The notes: generated from the sequence alone by a model not told the origin. DNA of 64,000 bases from Candidatus Melainabacteria bacterium (GCA_003963305.1 RXJR01000020.1:46256-110255); one strand, 5' to 3'. Numbered from the stretch's first letter, positions 54,750-63,780 are shown. A program made the numbers and translations.

Positions 54750-54790
54750 ATGTGCCCGTCAGGCACATTAAATGTGCCGTAACGGCACAT
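54750..54790. promoter_or_regulatory. Twin palindromes at the start of the YdcF-like gene
   Basis: ATGTGCC-N5-GGCACAT (54750-54768) and ATGTGCCG-TAA-CGGCACAT (54772-54790) are two related inverted repeats 22 bp (two helical turns) apart. The second contains the ATG at 54789. They could be paired operators or two RNA stems controlling initiation. Confidence 0.6.
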
Positions 54791-55490
54791 GGAAACCACC
54801 GTGAACATCCGCAATTCTGTCATATCCAAGATTTTCCGCTCAATAGTCGTGCTTGCTTTCATAGCCCTCGTAACGCTCAATCTTCTTCCAGATTATTTGG
54901 CGGGTATACCGGCGCAAGTAACTCAACTGACAAAATCGGATGTAGTCATCGTGCTGGGAACTCCTTCTGATTCAGAAGGCAACCCGAGCCCGGTCATGAG
55001 AGAAAGAGTTTTGCAAGGCGTCGAGTTGCTCAAGAAGAACTATGCTAAATACATTATCTTCACCGGCGCAGCTGCTCACAATGAGTTTGTAGAAGCGGAA
55101 GTGATGGCGAATCTAGCTAAAGCTAATGGTATTAAGCCCGAACAAATTGTCTGTGAGCCAAACGCTCAAAACACCGCACAAAATGCTTTCAACTCGGTTG
55201 AACTAATGCGCGAGCATGGATGGAAATCCGCCATAGTAGTAACCTCGGCTGCGCACCTCAGGCGTGCCAGCCACATTTTTTCGCACTATCCAATCAAATA
55301 TTGCCTGGCGAGCTGCAACGAGCCTGCGGGACAACCTTTCTATAAAAGCATTGTTTTCGATCAGCGAGAGAAAATCTTTATGCTGGGCGATCTGTTTACA
55401 CGGCAATCGTCGACATTTGGACTAACACCTGCTCAGGCAGCGAAATTTCAAACGATGGAAGTATCAAGTTTCCGAAGTGAACAAGATTGA
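54789..55490 (+). CDS. YdcF/SanA-like DUF218 membrane protein
   Basis: A 233-residue protein with an N-terminal membrane helix (IVVLAFIALVTLNLLP) and a DUF218 domain: DVVIVLGTPSDSEGNPSP, GVELLKKNYAKYIIFTGAA, ENTAQNA-type signature PNAQNTAQNAFNSVELM, and VVTSAAHLRRASHIF. Members act in the periplasm and are linked to envelope integrity and vancomycin sensitivity or carrier-lipid metabolism. ATG 54789 or GTG 54801 (preceded by GGAAACC) are both possible starts; the ATG lies inside a palindrome. Confidence 0.85.
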   Translation: METTVNIRNSVISKIFRSIVVLAFIALVTLNLLPDYLAGIPAQVTQLTKSDVVIVLGTPSDSEGNPSPVMRERVLQGVELLKKNYAKYIIFTGAAAHNEFVEAEVMANLAKANGIKPEQIVCEPNAQNTAQNAFNSVELMREHGWKSAIVVTSAAHLRRASHIFSHYPIKYCLASCNEPAGQPFYKSIVFDQREKIFMLGDLFTRQSSTFGLTPAQAAKFQTMEVSSFRSEQD

Positions 55491-55646
55491 TCTTCCGATC
55501 AACCCGGATCGACGATCTGGAGATTCACTAAAGTTCTGCCAATGGGCTCAAATGGGAAGGTATGCACCTTTCGCAACAGCATAGACAGATTGAGAATTTA
55601 GTGGCTTGAAGCGCAATAACTTGTATGCTATTATCCAATAATTATG

Positions 55647-55666
55647 ATATGCAAATATTTGCAAAT
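55647..55666. promoter_or_regulatory. Probable ArsR-family operator upstream of arsR-like gene
   Basis: ATATGCAA-ATAT-TTGCAAAT, an inverted repeat whose core TGCAAATATTTGCA is perfectly symmetric, 30 bp ahead of the ArsR start. The same architecture (ATATGCAA-N4-TTGAATAT) lies upstream of the ABC exporter gene at 61060-61079. Confidence 0.7.
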
Positions 55667-55695
55667 AAGCAACAGTTAAAATGGGCGGGGGTGTT

Positions 55696-56154
55696 ATGCC
55701 GCATAGAGTTTTAGTCGCAAAACAATTGTCAGAACTCTTCTCAGTACTGGCTCACCCGGTTCGGTTGCAGATAGTCGTCGAATTACGCAACGGTGAACTC
55801 TGCGTCAACTCCTTGCAAGACATCCTTGGTGTCAGACAATCAGCTGTCTCACAGCACCTGGCACTACTGAAAGCACACCACTTGATCAAGGAGAGACGTC
55901 ATGGCAGGCAGGTGCTGTACCGGCTCACATCACCAGAAATAGCTCCCTGGATAGTGCAAGGTATACCACTCATTTTGCCTGATGCGTCCGATTCACGATT
56001 GCTTAAGTCGGCAGCTCAACGAGTAGTTGATCTGTGGTCAAAAACCACTGAGAGCGAAAACATTCAGCAGCAAGGAAATCAGGATGAAGTCCTGGAAGAA
56101 ACTGAAGAAGAACAACTAGAGGAAAGACTCATGTCACTCGTAAAATCGCTGTAG
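55696..56154 (+). CDS. ArsR/SmtB-family transcriptional repressor
   Basis: A 152-residue winged-helix repressor. The DNA-binding core is FSVLAHPVRLQIVVELRNGELCVNSLQDILGV then QSAVSQHLALLKAHHLIKERRHGRQVLYRL. The ELCV position has one Cys where arsenite-sensing ArsR has two, so the inducer may not be As(III). A ~50-residue acidic C-terminal extension (EVLEETEEEQLEERLM) is unusual. ATG 55696 is chosen behind GGGGGTG; ATG 55681 is also possible. The operator in front of it indicates autoregulation, and the matching site at 61060 points to the efflux operon as target. Confidence 0.9.
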   Translation: MPHRVLVAKQLSELFSVLAHPVRLQIVVELRNGELCVNSLQDILGVRQSAVSQHLALLKAHHLIKERRHGRQVLYRLTSPEIAPWIVQGIPLILPDASDSRLLKSAAQRVVDLWSKTTESENIQQQGNQDEVLEETEEEQLEERLMSLVKSL

Positions 56155-56296
56155 CTTTTTCCTTTCAGCTGTAGCTTTTTCCTATCAGCTGAACCTTCTT
56201 CTAAGTCAGGGCAGCATATAGTGGAATAGCCAGCCGCCAGCTTGAGAAAAAATCGACAAACGTGATTTTGCAACCTAAAATTAGCCAGCTCGAGGT

Positions 56297-57808
56297 TCAC
56301 AGCCGACCCGTTACTGCTCGGAATGCAGCCATAGACTGAAGATACTCGACGTGCACCTCAGCGAGCCGCATTTCAGCCTCTGCAGTCGCGCGTTCTCTCT
56401 GGTTAACGAGAAACAACGTACCATCGCCGGCACCGAAGCGCATCCGCTCACCACTCTCGACTTGCCTTGCTTTCTTAACTTCAAGCACAGTCGCTTCCCA
56501 TTTTTCGTAAGAAGTATTGATGGCGGAGACAGCGTCATCGACTTCAGCCTGAATTCTTTGCTTCTCAGCCTTCTCATCCAGATTGAGTTTCTGTATTTTC
56601 AACTGAGCAGCCTGTGCCTGCCCTCTGGCGGTGCGCTGCCTGAGAGGCAAAGACATAGCCATTCCTGCGCGAACTACCGGACCAATTCCCTGGTAGCCAG
56701 TGTCAGCTCCCTGCAGCACATAGGCATCCACCGCGGGCAGTATCATATTTTGAGCCAATCTCAAATCTATTCGTGCCTGCTCTCGTTCGAGCGAAATTCT
56801 CTTCAACTCTGGACGAAGAGCAAGTGCAGATTTGCGCCCTTCCAACCACTCTGAGTCAGTAAATTTGCGCGGCTCGGGTTTAAGATCAGGCACATCCGCT
56901 AAGTCAGGCATCGGTTTTGGAGTGCCGGAATCGTCCCAGAGCAATACGGAAGCTGAGATAGATGCCTTTTGAAACTCTCGCGTGTGCTTAACCACCGCAG
57001 CCTGTCGTCTCTGGATCTCCTGTTCCTGTTCGGCAATATCCAGTGCCGGTAAATCACCTTTTTGAACACGTTCTTTTATCTGATCGAGGCGAACCTGTGA
57101 CACCGCAAGCAAGTTTCGTGCCACCCCAATCCGCACCTTAGCTCCAACCCATTCCCAGTAAAGAGCAGCTGCTTTGAGGAGAATTTCCAATCGAGACAAG
57201 CCATAGACTTGAGCAGCAACCGGTTCACCAAGCTTGGCTTGATCCTCAGCCGCCTTCTTCTCATTCACTCTCAGACCGCGCAAAAGTGGAACAGTCATTC
57301 CAGCCGCATATTCGCCGGCTCTACCAGTAGGAACATATGGAGTCTTTGTATCATTCGGATTGAGTCTTGCTGTTGCGAAGAGTTTGATACCAGATCGCGT
57401 CAGCAAGTCAAGCCTGGATTCATTGTGTATAGCATCTTTGGCTACTCCCGGCTTAAAAATATCCTGCACTCTTAAATACTCATTGATGCTGGTAATGACT
57501 GGGTCGAAAGCTCCAGCTTTTTCAAGCCGTTTCGCGCCTGCAATGCGACGTTCCGCATCTGCCCCCTTCAACTTCGGATAATTCTTTTCCACAAGCTGCA
57601 GAAAAAGGTCAAGTGAAAGCTTATCTCCGTCACTGTTGGACGCTGAAACAGCTCCACCCAAAATCTGACCCTGTGAAGTGTCGCGATTAGTCTCCGGAAG
57701 CGCATGCCCCGGAGCGCCCATGTGAAGGGGTATTGCACATGACAGAATTGTCGCCGGCAATCTCCTCTTTGATGCGAGTTTAATTAGCAATGTGCCTAGA
57801 TGCTTCAT
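56297..57808 (-). CDS. TolC-family outer-membrane efflux protein
   Basis: A 503-residue protein with an N-terminal signal region and two OEP-type helical halves: LSLDLFLQLVEKNYPKLKGADAE, RVQKGDLPALDIAEQEQEIQRRQ, then LALRPELKRISLEREQARIDLRLAQNMILPAVD and RMRFGAGDGTLFLVNQRERATAEAEM. It would form the trimeric outer-membrane duct of a tripartite exporter. It overlaps the HlyD-like gene by four bases and is the last gene of the operon. Confidence 0.9.
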   Translation of the reverse strand: MKHLGTLLIKLASKRRLPATILSCAIPLHMGAPGHALPETNRDTSQGQILGGAVSASNSDGDKLSLDLFLQLVEKNYPKLKGADAERRIAGAKRLEKAGAFDPVITSINEYLRVQDIFKPGVAKDAIHNESRLDLLTRSGIKLFATARLNPNDTKTPYVPTGRAGEYAAGMTVPLLRGLRVNEKKAAEDQAKLGEPVAAQVYGLSRLEILLKAAALYWEWVGAKVRIGVARNLLAVSQVRLDQIKERVQKGDLPALDIAEQEQEIQRRQAAVVKHTREFQKASISASVLLWDDSGTPKPMPDLADVPDLKPEPRKFTDSEWLEGRKSALALRPELKRISLEREQARIDLRLAQNMILPAVDAYVLQGADTGYQGIGPVVRAGMAMSLPLRQRTARGQAQAAQLKIQKLNLDEKAEKQRIQAEVDDAVSAINTSYEKWEATVLEVKKARQVESGERMRFGAGDGTLFLVNQRERATAEAEMRLAEVHVEYLQSMAAFRAVTGRL

Positions 57809-59211
57809 TTACTTTTTCGCTTAACATCAGACTTTGTTTTCTCTGGGGTCTTGTGCAAACCAAGTTCCTCAAGTTTTACTGTTGGAGGGAATGAATTAAA
57901 TTGCCTCCACAACTCAAACCCAAGACTGACGGTATCGAGCATAATCCAGCCACTTACTTCAGCACCGGGTCTCAGAAATTTCGCATCAGGCCATGGCTCG
58001 TCTCTGCCTTGAGCGATCGCTTCTGCATCCGGTCTTACGATCACTCGATAACAATTTCGTCCATCGTCAATAGCATCGATTACCGAAACTCGCCCACCAA
58101 AAGTACCTACAGCAATAGAGGGCCAACCAGAAAACTGAAGAGCAGGCCAGCCGGCGAACTGTAAACGCACAGGTCGCCCGACCGACACCAGGGGCGCGTC
58201 ATTGTCGCTGATAGTCAACTCGGCTGCCAGGTCGCGCGTATCTGGAGCGATCACGGCCAGAACTGTACCGGCGTCGACTGTAGCACCTGCACCTACACAC
58301 TGCAGCTTGACGATACGGCCTGCAGTCGGAGCGTAGACCTTTCTCTGCTTGATGCGTTGATTGAGATTTTGCAGTTCCACATCCAACTTAAAAATTTCGC
58401 CAGAAGTTGACTCTACGGTCTCCTGCGCGCTAGCTAAAGATGCAGCGATGTTACTTATAGAAGCTTCAGTATCGGCTCGCACTTTAGACTGGTCCAGTTG
58501 GGCCAATTTTTGGTCGTGCCTGGCAATCTCCAGTGATGCATGGGCACGCTCCAGATCAGTACGTGCTCTGGTATTGTCCAATTCAGACAATTCGAGATCG
58601 CGCTTCGATCTCAAACCTTTTTCAAACAGCTCTTTCATTCGCTGCAGATTCAGTGTAGTGGTTACATGGTTTTGTTTCGCGGCTTCAACAGCCTGCTGCG
58701 CTAACTTGAAGCGATCGTCTGCTTGCAATGCTCGCTCGCTAGCTGAAGGAACTGCGGCGCTTTGTGATTGCTTGAGACTAAGTAACTGCTGCTCAAGCGC
58801 TTTGTGTCTATCCTGAGCTGCCGCCCTGCGGGCAGTCAGTGCCGCTTTTTGATTTTCAAGATGTTTCAATTGTTCCGGGTCCAGGAATTTTGGATCAATA
58901 TCTGAAAGCTCAGCGATCAGCTCACCTTGCTTAACTGTTTGCCCATCACGGACAAACCATTTGGTCAATCTTGCTGAAATCTGAGCTTCAATGTTCTGTG
59001 GTCGCTCCATTGGTGACAGAATGATGATTTTGCCACTGCCAGTGATGCTTTGCTGCCACGGTGCATAGACCAGAATCAAGACAGTTGAAATCAACAAGAC
59101 AGCCAACAAGACCGCGACCTGGCCATAGCCGCGAGATGTCGCAACAACTCTGAGAGATTCATAGTCGACTCTCTGAGTTGAAGTATCCAGCTTGTTGTCG
59201 CTAACAGTCAT
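57805..59211 (-). CDS. HlyD-family membrane fusion protein
   Basis: A 468-residue periplasmic adaptor. One membrane helix (~30-52, VAVLLAVLLISTVLILVYAPW), a biotinyl-lipoyl half-motif (LTKWFVRDGQTVKQGELIAEL), a long coiled-coil hairpin (~110-290) and the second lipoyl half (VYAPTAGRIVKLQCVGAGATV) followed by a beta-barrel domain. It bridges the ABC exporter to the TolC-like duct. It directly follows the ABC gene with no gap and overlaps the TolC gene. Confidence 0.92.
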   Translation of the reverse strand: MTVSDNKLDTSTQRVDYESLRVVATSRGYGQVAVLLAVLLISTVLILVYAPWQQSITGSGKIIILSPMERPQNIEAQISARLTKWFVRDGQTVKQGELIAELSDIDPKFLDPEQLKHLENQKAALTARRAAAQDRHKALEQQLLSLKQSQSAAVPSASERALQADDRFKLAQQAVEAAKQNHVTTTLNLQRMKELFEKGLRSKRDLELSELDNTRARTDLERAHASLEIARHDQKLAQLDQSKVRADTEASISNIAASLASAQETVESTSGEIFKLDVELQNLNQRIKQRKVYAPTAGRIVKLQCVGAGATVDAGTVLAVIAPDTRDLAAELTISDNDAPLVSVGRPVRLQFAGWPALQFSGWPSIAVGTFGGRVSVIDAIDDGRNCYRVIVRPDAEAIAQGRDEPWPDAKFLRPGAEVSGWIMLDTVSLGFELWRQFNSFPPTVKLEELGLHKTPEKTKSDVKRKSK

Positions 59212-61002
59212 TTACTTACTTGCAACCCGTTCCTTTTTGCGTCTTTCTACAGAGCGAATCTGTGCAGCCAGATCTGGAAAAAGCATAGAGAATTCACTGC
59301 TTTGTCTCCAAGCAAGATCAGCTGGACTACCTGATTCCTTAATCTGCCCGTCTGCCAGCAAATAGACCACGTCAGAACGCACGACGACCTCGGCATCATG
59401 TGATATGTCCATGACTGTCCAGTGATGCGACTTCGAAAATAACGCTTCGATGATTTTCAATTTCGTCTTTTCGTCTATTCCCGTGAAGGCTTCGTCTAAT
59501 ATCAACAATTTAGGGTGTCCGGCGATGGCTCTGGCGATCAATATGCGCTGAACTTGACCTCGACTGAGATTTCGACCACCGCTGATGAGGACAGTGTTCA
59601 AGCCCTCAGGCAGATGCACGAGGTCATTACTGAACTGCGCAGTATCAAGAGCCCAACGAACATCTTGATGAGAAACGTACGGTCGCCCAAGGCTGACGTT
59701 CTCTTCGATAGTCCCTTCAAATATTTCATTAGCTTCTCCAACAAATCCTACTTGTTTTCGAAGACTGAGCAAATCCAAATCGCGAACATCGAACCCACCG
59801 ATTTCAATTGTTCCTGTACGAGCCTCTTGCAAACCACAAATTACCGAAGCAAGGGTTGTTTTGCCGGCACCGCTTTCACCGACTAGACTAGCCATTTGTC
59901 CGCCTTCTATAACAAGATTCAAGCCGGCCAATATCTCGCTGCGTCCTTCGTAAGCAAAACGCACCTGGTTACATTTCACAGACAGACCTTCTGCTCGCTC
60001 CGGCAAATCGAGCCCGTCCATCCGCTCTAGAGGCAAGTCTGTTATATGACCAACTTTAGCCAACCCGGTTAGAAGGTCATAGAAGGTGTCGCAATTCCGA
60101 ATCAGCTTTTCCAACGCGCCCAGCACGTTCAGCACCACGAGTTCAGCCGCCACAAGCTGCCCAAGAGTAAGCTGCCTATTGATGACAAGCCAACCTCCAA
60201 CGGCCAGAATGCCTGCACTGGCTACTGCTTGAAAGAAGTAAGTTCCGAGAGCTTGCCTGAATAACACCGAGAAATGCTCTCGCCTGGCTCGCAGATAATC
60301 AAGAACCAGAGAGTCTGTTCGTCTCGCCAGAAACTGACTGAACCCATTTGTTTTCAATCCAGTCTGACACCGACCCATGTCTTCCAACCATTCTGCTACT
60401 CGATACTTCAATACAGACTCTTCGATGCTCGTACGTAGCCCGAAAACACCAAGAATGTTGATTGCAAACAGAATAAATAGAATTATGATCAGGTCGAAAG
60501 CGAGCAAAAACGGACTATAAAACGCCATCAGCACCAAACCTATTAATATTTGAAGCAGCGCTGTTGGTCCCTCTAAAAGCAACTTAGCCCAACATTTTTG
60601 AATTGTTACTACATCGAAAAACCTATTAATCAATTCAGGCATGTACTCTGTGTTGAGTGCCGATGCCTTAATTGCAGGTATACGTTCACCAAGGGTGACG
60701 GTCGTTCGAGCAAAAATTCGCTGTTGGAGATTTTCGACTAGACAGAACTTGAGCATTCTCAGAACGCAGCCAAACATGAGTCCGGCTAGCACAAGCAACG
60801 AAAGAACTACAAGTGGCTGCAGAAAAATGCCGGCAGCAATCGTATTGACCAGAGCCTGTGCGGCAAGAGGCACTGCTAATGATACCAAGCCATTAATCAG
60901 CGTATAAATAATCAATATTACTAAATCACGCTTATCAGCGATCAGCAGAGACCAAAAGCGCTCGAGCGGGCTCTGTTCTTTAATGTCAAGTCGAAGAGAC
61001 AT
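59212..61002 (-). CDS. ABC exporter, fused membrane and ATPase domains
   Basis: A 596-residue half-transporter. Residues ~20-320 carry six membrane helices; ~335-580 form the ATPase with Walker A GESGAGKTT, signature LSRGQ (family consensus LSGGQ), Walker B LLILDEAF and H-loop DISHDAE. Operon context with HlyD and TolC marks a tripartite exporter, like those for peptides, proteins or small toxic molecules. The N-terminus lacks a C39 peptidase domain. It is the first gene of the operon, with an ArsR-type site 58 bp upstream. Confidence 0.93.
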   Translation of the reverse strand: MSLRLDIKEQSPLERFWSLLIADKRDLVILIIYTLINGLVSLAVPLAAQALVNTIAAGIFLQPLVVLSLLVLAGLMFGCVLRMLKFCLVENLQQRIFARTTVTLGERIPAIKASALNTEYMPELINRFFDVVTIQKCWAKLLLEGPTALLQILIGLVLMAFYSPFLLAFDLIIILFILFAINILGVFGLRTSIEESVLKYRVAEWLEDMGRCQTGLKTNGFSQFLARRTDSLVLDYLRARREHFSVLFRQALGTYFFQAVASAGILAVGGWLVINRQLTLGQLVAAELVVLNVLGALEKLIRNCDTFYDLLTGLAKVGHITDLPLERMDGLDLPERAEGLSVKCNQVRFAYEGRSEILAGLNLVIEGGQMASLVGESGAGKTTLASVICGLQEARTGTIEIGGFDVRDLDLLSLRKQVGFVGEANEIFEGTIEENVSLGRPYVSHQDVRWALDTAQFSNDLVHLPEGLNTVLISGGRNLSRGQVQRILIARAIAGHPKLLILDEAFTGIDEKTKLKIIEALFSKSHHWTVMDISHDAEVVVRSDVVYLLADGQIKESGSPADLAWRQSSEFSMLFPDLAAQIRSVERRKKERVASK

Positions 61003-61059
61003 CAGTTCTTACTGGCACCCTTTTGCAACCATAAATCCAGACTAGCACGACATGTGCAC

Positions 61060-61079
61060 ATATGCAATAGTTTGAATAT
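61060..61079. promoter_or_regulatory. Probable ArsR-family operator upstream of the efflux operon
   Basis: ATATGCAA-TAGT-TTGAATAT matches the site before the ArsR gene (7 of 8 in the left arm symmetry, same 4-base spacer). It lies 58 bp before the ABC gene start. Bases 61080-61341 show no other feature. Confidence 0.65.
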
Positions 61080-61341
61080 TCAGAAATAACAAATTTGGCA
61101 TCTACAGACAGATTTGGCAGCAAAATCTTTCAATACGCTTTCTGATCTGTGATTATTTATTGAGATCTGGAGATAAGAAATCGCCAGCAATAAATCGCTG
61201 ACCTGAATGAGATACAGGAAAACTGCACCAGGATAAAGGCGACAGCGGCATCAAAATGTTTTGCACAGGCAAGCGCTTGGTTAAACCAGACGAGTGTGCC
61301 GACTGTTCTCACTACATTCACAGTTACCACTTAAACCGTGA

Positions 61342-61737
61342 TCAACGCTGGGTTCCGTCGAGTGGAATCGGCTTGCTGTGCTTATCAACTGCCACAAGAA
61401 CAAAATCACCCTGTGCGCATAACTGCCGCTCCCCAGAAAGCAAGTCTTCACTGAAAAGCTCCACTTTGACCTGCAGCGACGTTCTTCCTTTTTTGACTAT
61501 TCGACCGATTACTTCGACCAAATCTCCTTGCCTGACGGGCGCATGAAAATCAATTTTGCTAGACGATGCCGTAACCATCGATTTACGAGCATAGCGTGAC
61601 GCGGTGATAAATGCGCTTTTGTCCATCAGTTCAAGTGCATGACCACCGAACAACGTTCCATAGTGATTAGTTTGAGTCGGAAAAACCATTTCGACGATAC
61701 AAGTGTCATGTTTAGAAAGATCAGTAGATAAAGTCAT
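61342..61737 (-). CDS. Hot-dog acyl-CoA thioesterase (YciA/ACOT type)
   Basis: A 131-residue single hot-dog domain: TNHYGTLFGGHALELMDKSA, the His/Asp-type core IDFHAPVRQGDLVEVIG and KKGRTSLQVKVELFS match the acyl-CoA hydrolase family, which hydrolyses acyl-CoA to free acid and CoA. GGAGC precedes the ATG. It is the only gene directly downstream of a cobalamin riboswitch with its own terminator, an unusual partner for this family. Confidence 0.9.
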   Translation of the reverse strand: MTLSTDLSKHDTCIVEMVFPTQTNHYGTLFGGHALELMDKSAFITASRYARKSMVTASSSKIDFHAPVRQGDLVEVIGRIVKKGRTSLQVKVELFSEDLLSGERQLCAQGDFVLVAVDKHSKPIPLDGTQR

Positions 61738-61753
61738 TTAAAAGCTCCACAGA

Positions 61754-61786
61754 AAAATAAAAAGTCCCTGATTCAAAACCAGGAAC
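61754..61786 (-). terminator. Riboswitch expression-platform terminator
   Basis: On the minus strand GTTCCTG pairs with CAGGGAC around a 9-base loop and is followed by TTTTTATTTTT. It lies between the cobalamin aptamer and the thioesterase SD. Confidence 0.85.
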
Positions 61787-61844
61787 GCGATCTCGTATGA
61801 GCCACAATGCTTGTGGTCAGCGAAATTGGCCTCCTTGCCTCGAA

Positions 61845-61990
61845 GAGGTAATATCGATTGCTTTGTGTTCAGGTGGGTAGTCTGACTGGCAAATTAATTT
61901 GCTTCACAGTTGCGGGACAGCGGTGGACTTTCACCACACTTCCCCCACCAGATCGTATTAACGATCCCGAGTTTTGCTGAACAGCTAAGT
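61845..61990 (-). promoter_or_regulatory. Cobalamin (B12) riboswitch
   Basis: Minus-strand sequence contains the conserved aptamer core GGGGGAAGTGTGGTGAAAGT, then CCACCGCTGTCCCGCAACTG and TGAAGC, followed by a GCCAGTCAGACTACC B12-box-like segment. These are hallmark blocks in the correct order. A terminator follows about 60-90 bases downstream, so ligand binding probably stops transcription before the thioesterase gene. Exact ends are approximate. Confidence 0.9.
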
Positions 61991-62131
61991 TTGAGCGCGT
62001 GCTCCTCCTGGAGAAATAGACCTGCAAAAATTACAATCGAGCATAAGTTACCATGTCACCTCTAACCGCATTGCTCAAAAATGGATGTTAAGAAATCAAG
62101 TGTCATCAAAATTCACACTATTCACTTCTCT

Positions 62132-63661
62132 TCAGATACTTCCAACACAGAAGCCTTCAAATCGTTGAAGAAAGTCCTCTGTCGGCAGCGTGAAAAAGCC
62201 ATTGTTCATCTGTACGCCCGCCTTATCATAGTATTGCGACGTTCCCCAGGGATTCCAGATCTGCATCTGATCTAACATCCGATCGTAGCGAATCAACGTT
62301 AGACAATGTCCTGGCACATCAGTTGCAATCAGACATTTGGCCGATTCGGCATTGGCAATGATCTGGCGCGCATTCTGTCGATCGTCTTCTTTCTTGAAGC
62401 TGTAGTATCGTCCCTCACGACCAGTAAGACCGAGCACAACAGGCATCATGTTTCCGCCATGAATTGTCACCGCATCTAGTGGCTCCACAAACCCGCCACC
62501 TTTCGTGCTCAACTCTTCCTTGCGAATGCCGTAGGCTTTTTCTAAAACGGTGAGCCAATAACCATCACCACCCGAGTCAGCATACGTAGCGATCTCACCA
62601 AGCGTGGGCACCCCGACCGTAACCGGCGAAACACCCTGAAGGTGTACAGTATAAGTTCCATCTGCATTGGTTGAAATCATCCGCTTTATCGCCTCGGGAT
62701 CCACGGTGACGATTGCGCCGACGACAGCAAGGAAATAACAATCAGAAGTGTGTCCTTGCTTGATACCATTAATGTGAGGCAACCGGTGCGCGAATAATCG
62801 CATCGTCTGATGTTCGACCTTGTTGATGCCTGTTCTGTAAAAGCGCACCAGCGATTTTGCATCTTTATCGCCAAAAGCCAACGAGTTCTGCAAGTTAGCC
62901 AGCTCAGAAAGTGTGAACGGTGCGAAGCTCGAATCTTTTCTGTAGTCGAAGCGCTCCTGCGTTTTCAAAGCCGCGAGCGCGACCGCCTCTTCGGGTGTGT
63001 TGTTGGGATTTTGAAGCGCCCTGGAAATGTCATCGCCAGTCAAAATTCCATCATGTTGAGTATCCCACTTATCGAAGTAAAGTCGAACAACGGCGAAGAA
63101 ATCATTAGCCGATTCGTCACTTTTCAGTTGGTCTCGCTGAAAGGAATTGATGTTCTGAAGTACTGTTTTGTGAGCGTCTGTGCTCGGCTTACGTTGCTCC
63201 AGATCTCTTATATACGGCACGACGCTCTTGTGAATTTGGGCATCTTTGCCATAGTAGTAAAGCCACGCAAATTGTTTGAGCGCTAGTTTACTCTGGTTCA
63301 GGTGCGCGTAACAGACACCTCGGTAGTACGTGCACATCTCGGAAGACGGCGAATGTGAAAGGGCATCAAGCGCTCGAACGTAACTACCGTTAGCAATCAA
63401 GTCTCTGGCGGTTGCCTCTGCGTCGGATGGTTTTAGCACTCCGCCTGAGTTCGACACTCCGCCTCGGTTCGGCACTCCGTCTGGGTTCGCCATGCTCGCC
63501 AGAAACGACTTGCCAACGCCTGAATCCGAAAGATATTTGCTTGTACTGTTTTCGCATTTGTTTTCGCATTTAGCCCCTGCATCGAGGGAAGCAATAAAAC
63601 AAACCAGGCAGATTTGAAGAATAAAATTCGCAGTTAGCTTGGGAGGTGCAATATTCGCCAT
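62132..63661 (-). CDS. Secreted calpain-like cysteine protease with EF-hand-like loop
   Basis: A 509-residue protein with a signal peptide (ILQICLVCFIASLDAGA). Residues ~75-160 are helical and TPR-like. An EF-hand-type loop, DTQHDGILTGDD, is near 200. The C-terminal ~220 residues are a calpain (family C2) core: Q and catalytic Cys in IKQGHTSDCYFLAVVG (~308), His in VPGHCLTLIRYD (~451) and Asn in IWNPWG (~470). Calpains are calcium-dependent thiol proteases; bacterial secreted ones are uncommon. ATG 63659-63661 has no clear SD but gives the signal peptide. Confidence 0.88.
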   Translation of the reverse strand: MANIAPPKLTANFILQICLVCFIASLDAGAKCENKCENSTSKYLSDSGVGKSFLASMANPDGVPNRGGVSNSGGVLKPSDAEATARDLIANGSYVRALDALSHSPSSEMCTYYRGVCYAHLNQSKLALKQFAWLYYYGKDAQIHKSVVPYIRDLEQRKPSTDAHKTVLQNINSFQRDQLKSDESANDFFAVVRLYFDKWDTQHDGILTGDDISRALQNPNNTPEEAVALAALKTQERFDYRKDSSFAPFTLSELANLQNSLAFGDKDAKSLVRFYRTGINKVEHQTMRLFAHRLPHINGIKQGHTSDCYFLAVVGAIVTVDPEAIKRMISTNADGTYTVHLQGVSPVTVGVPTLGEIATYADSGGDGYWLTVLEKAYGIRKEELSTKGGGFVEPLDAVTIHGGNMMPVVLGLTGREGRYYSFKKEDDRQNARQIIANAESAKCLIATDVPGHCLTLIRYDRMLDQMQIWNPWGTSQYYDKAGVQMNNGFFTLPTEDFLQRFEGFCVGSI

Positions 63662-63747
63662 GACATACCAGATCGGGAACTCATCATAAAGCTCTTTTCC
63701 CGAAAACCGGTGACTTGCAACGACTGCTGCGGAAAATCATCTTGAGA

Positions 63748-63753
63748 TATAAT
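63748..63753 (+). promoter_or_regulatory. Consensus -10 box
   Basis: TATAAT lies 28 bases before the GTG start of the oxidase gene. No convincing -35 hexamer is seen 17 bp upstream. Confidence 0.45.
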
Positions 63754-63780
63754 TTACGGGTTTCCTATCGAGATACAGTC

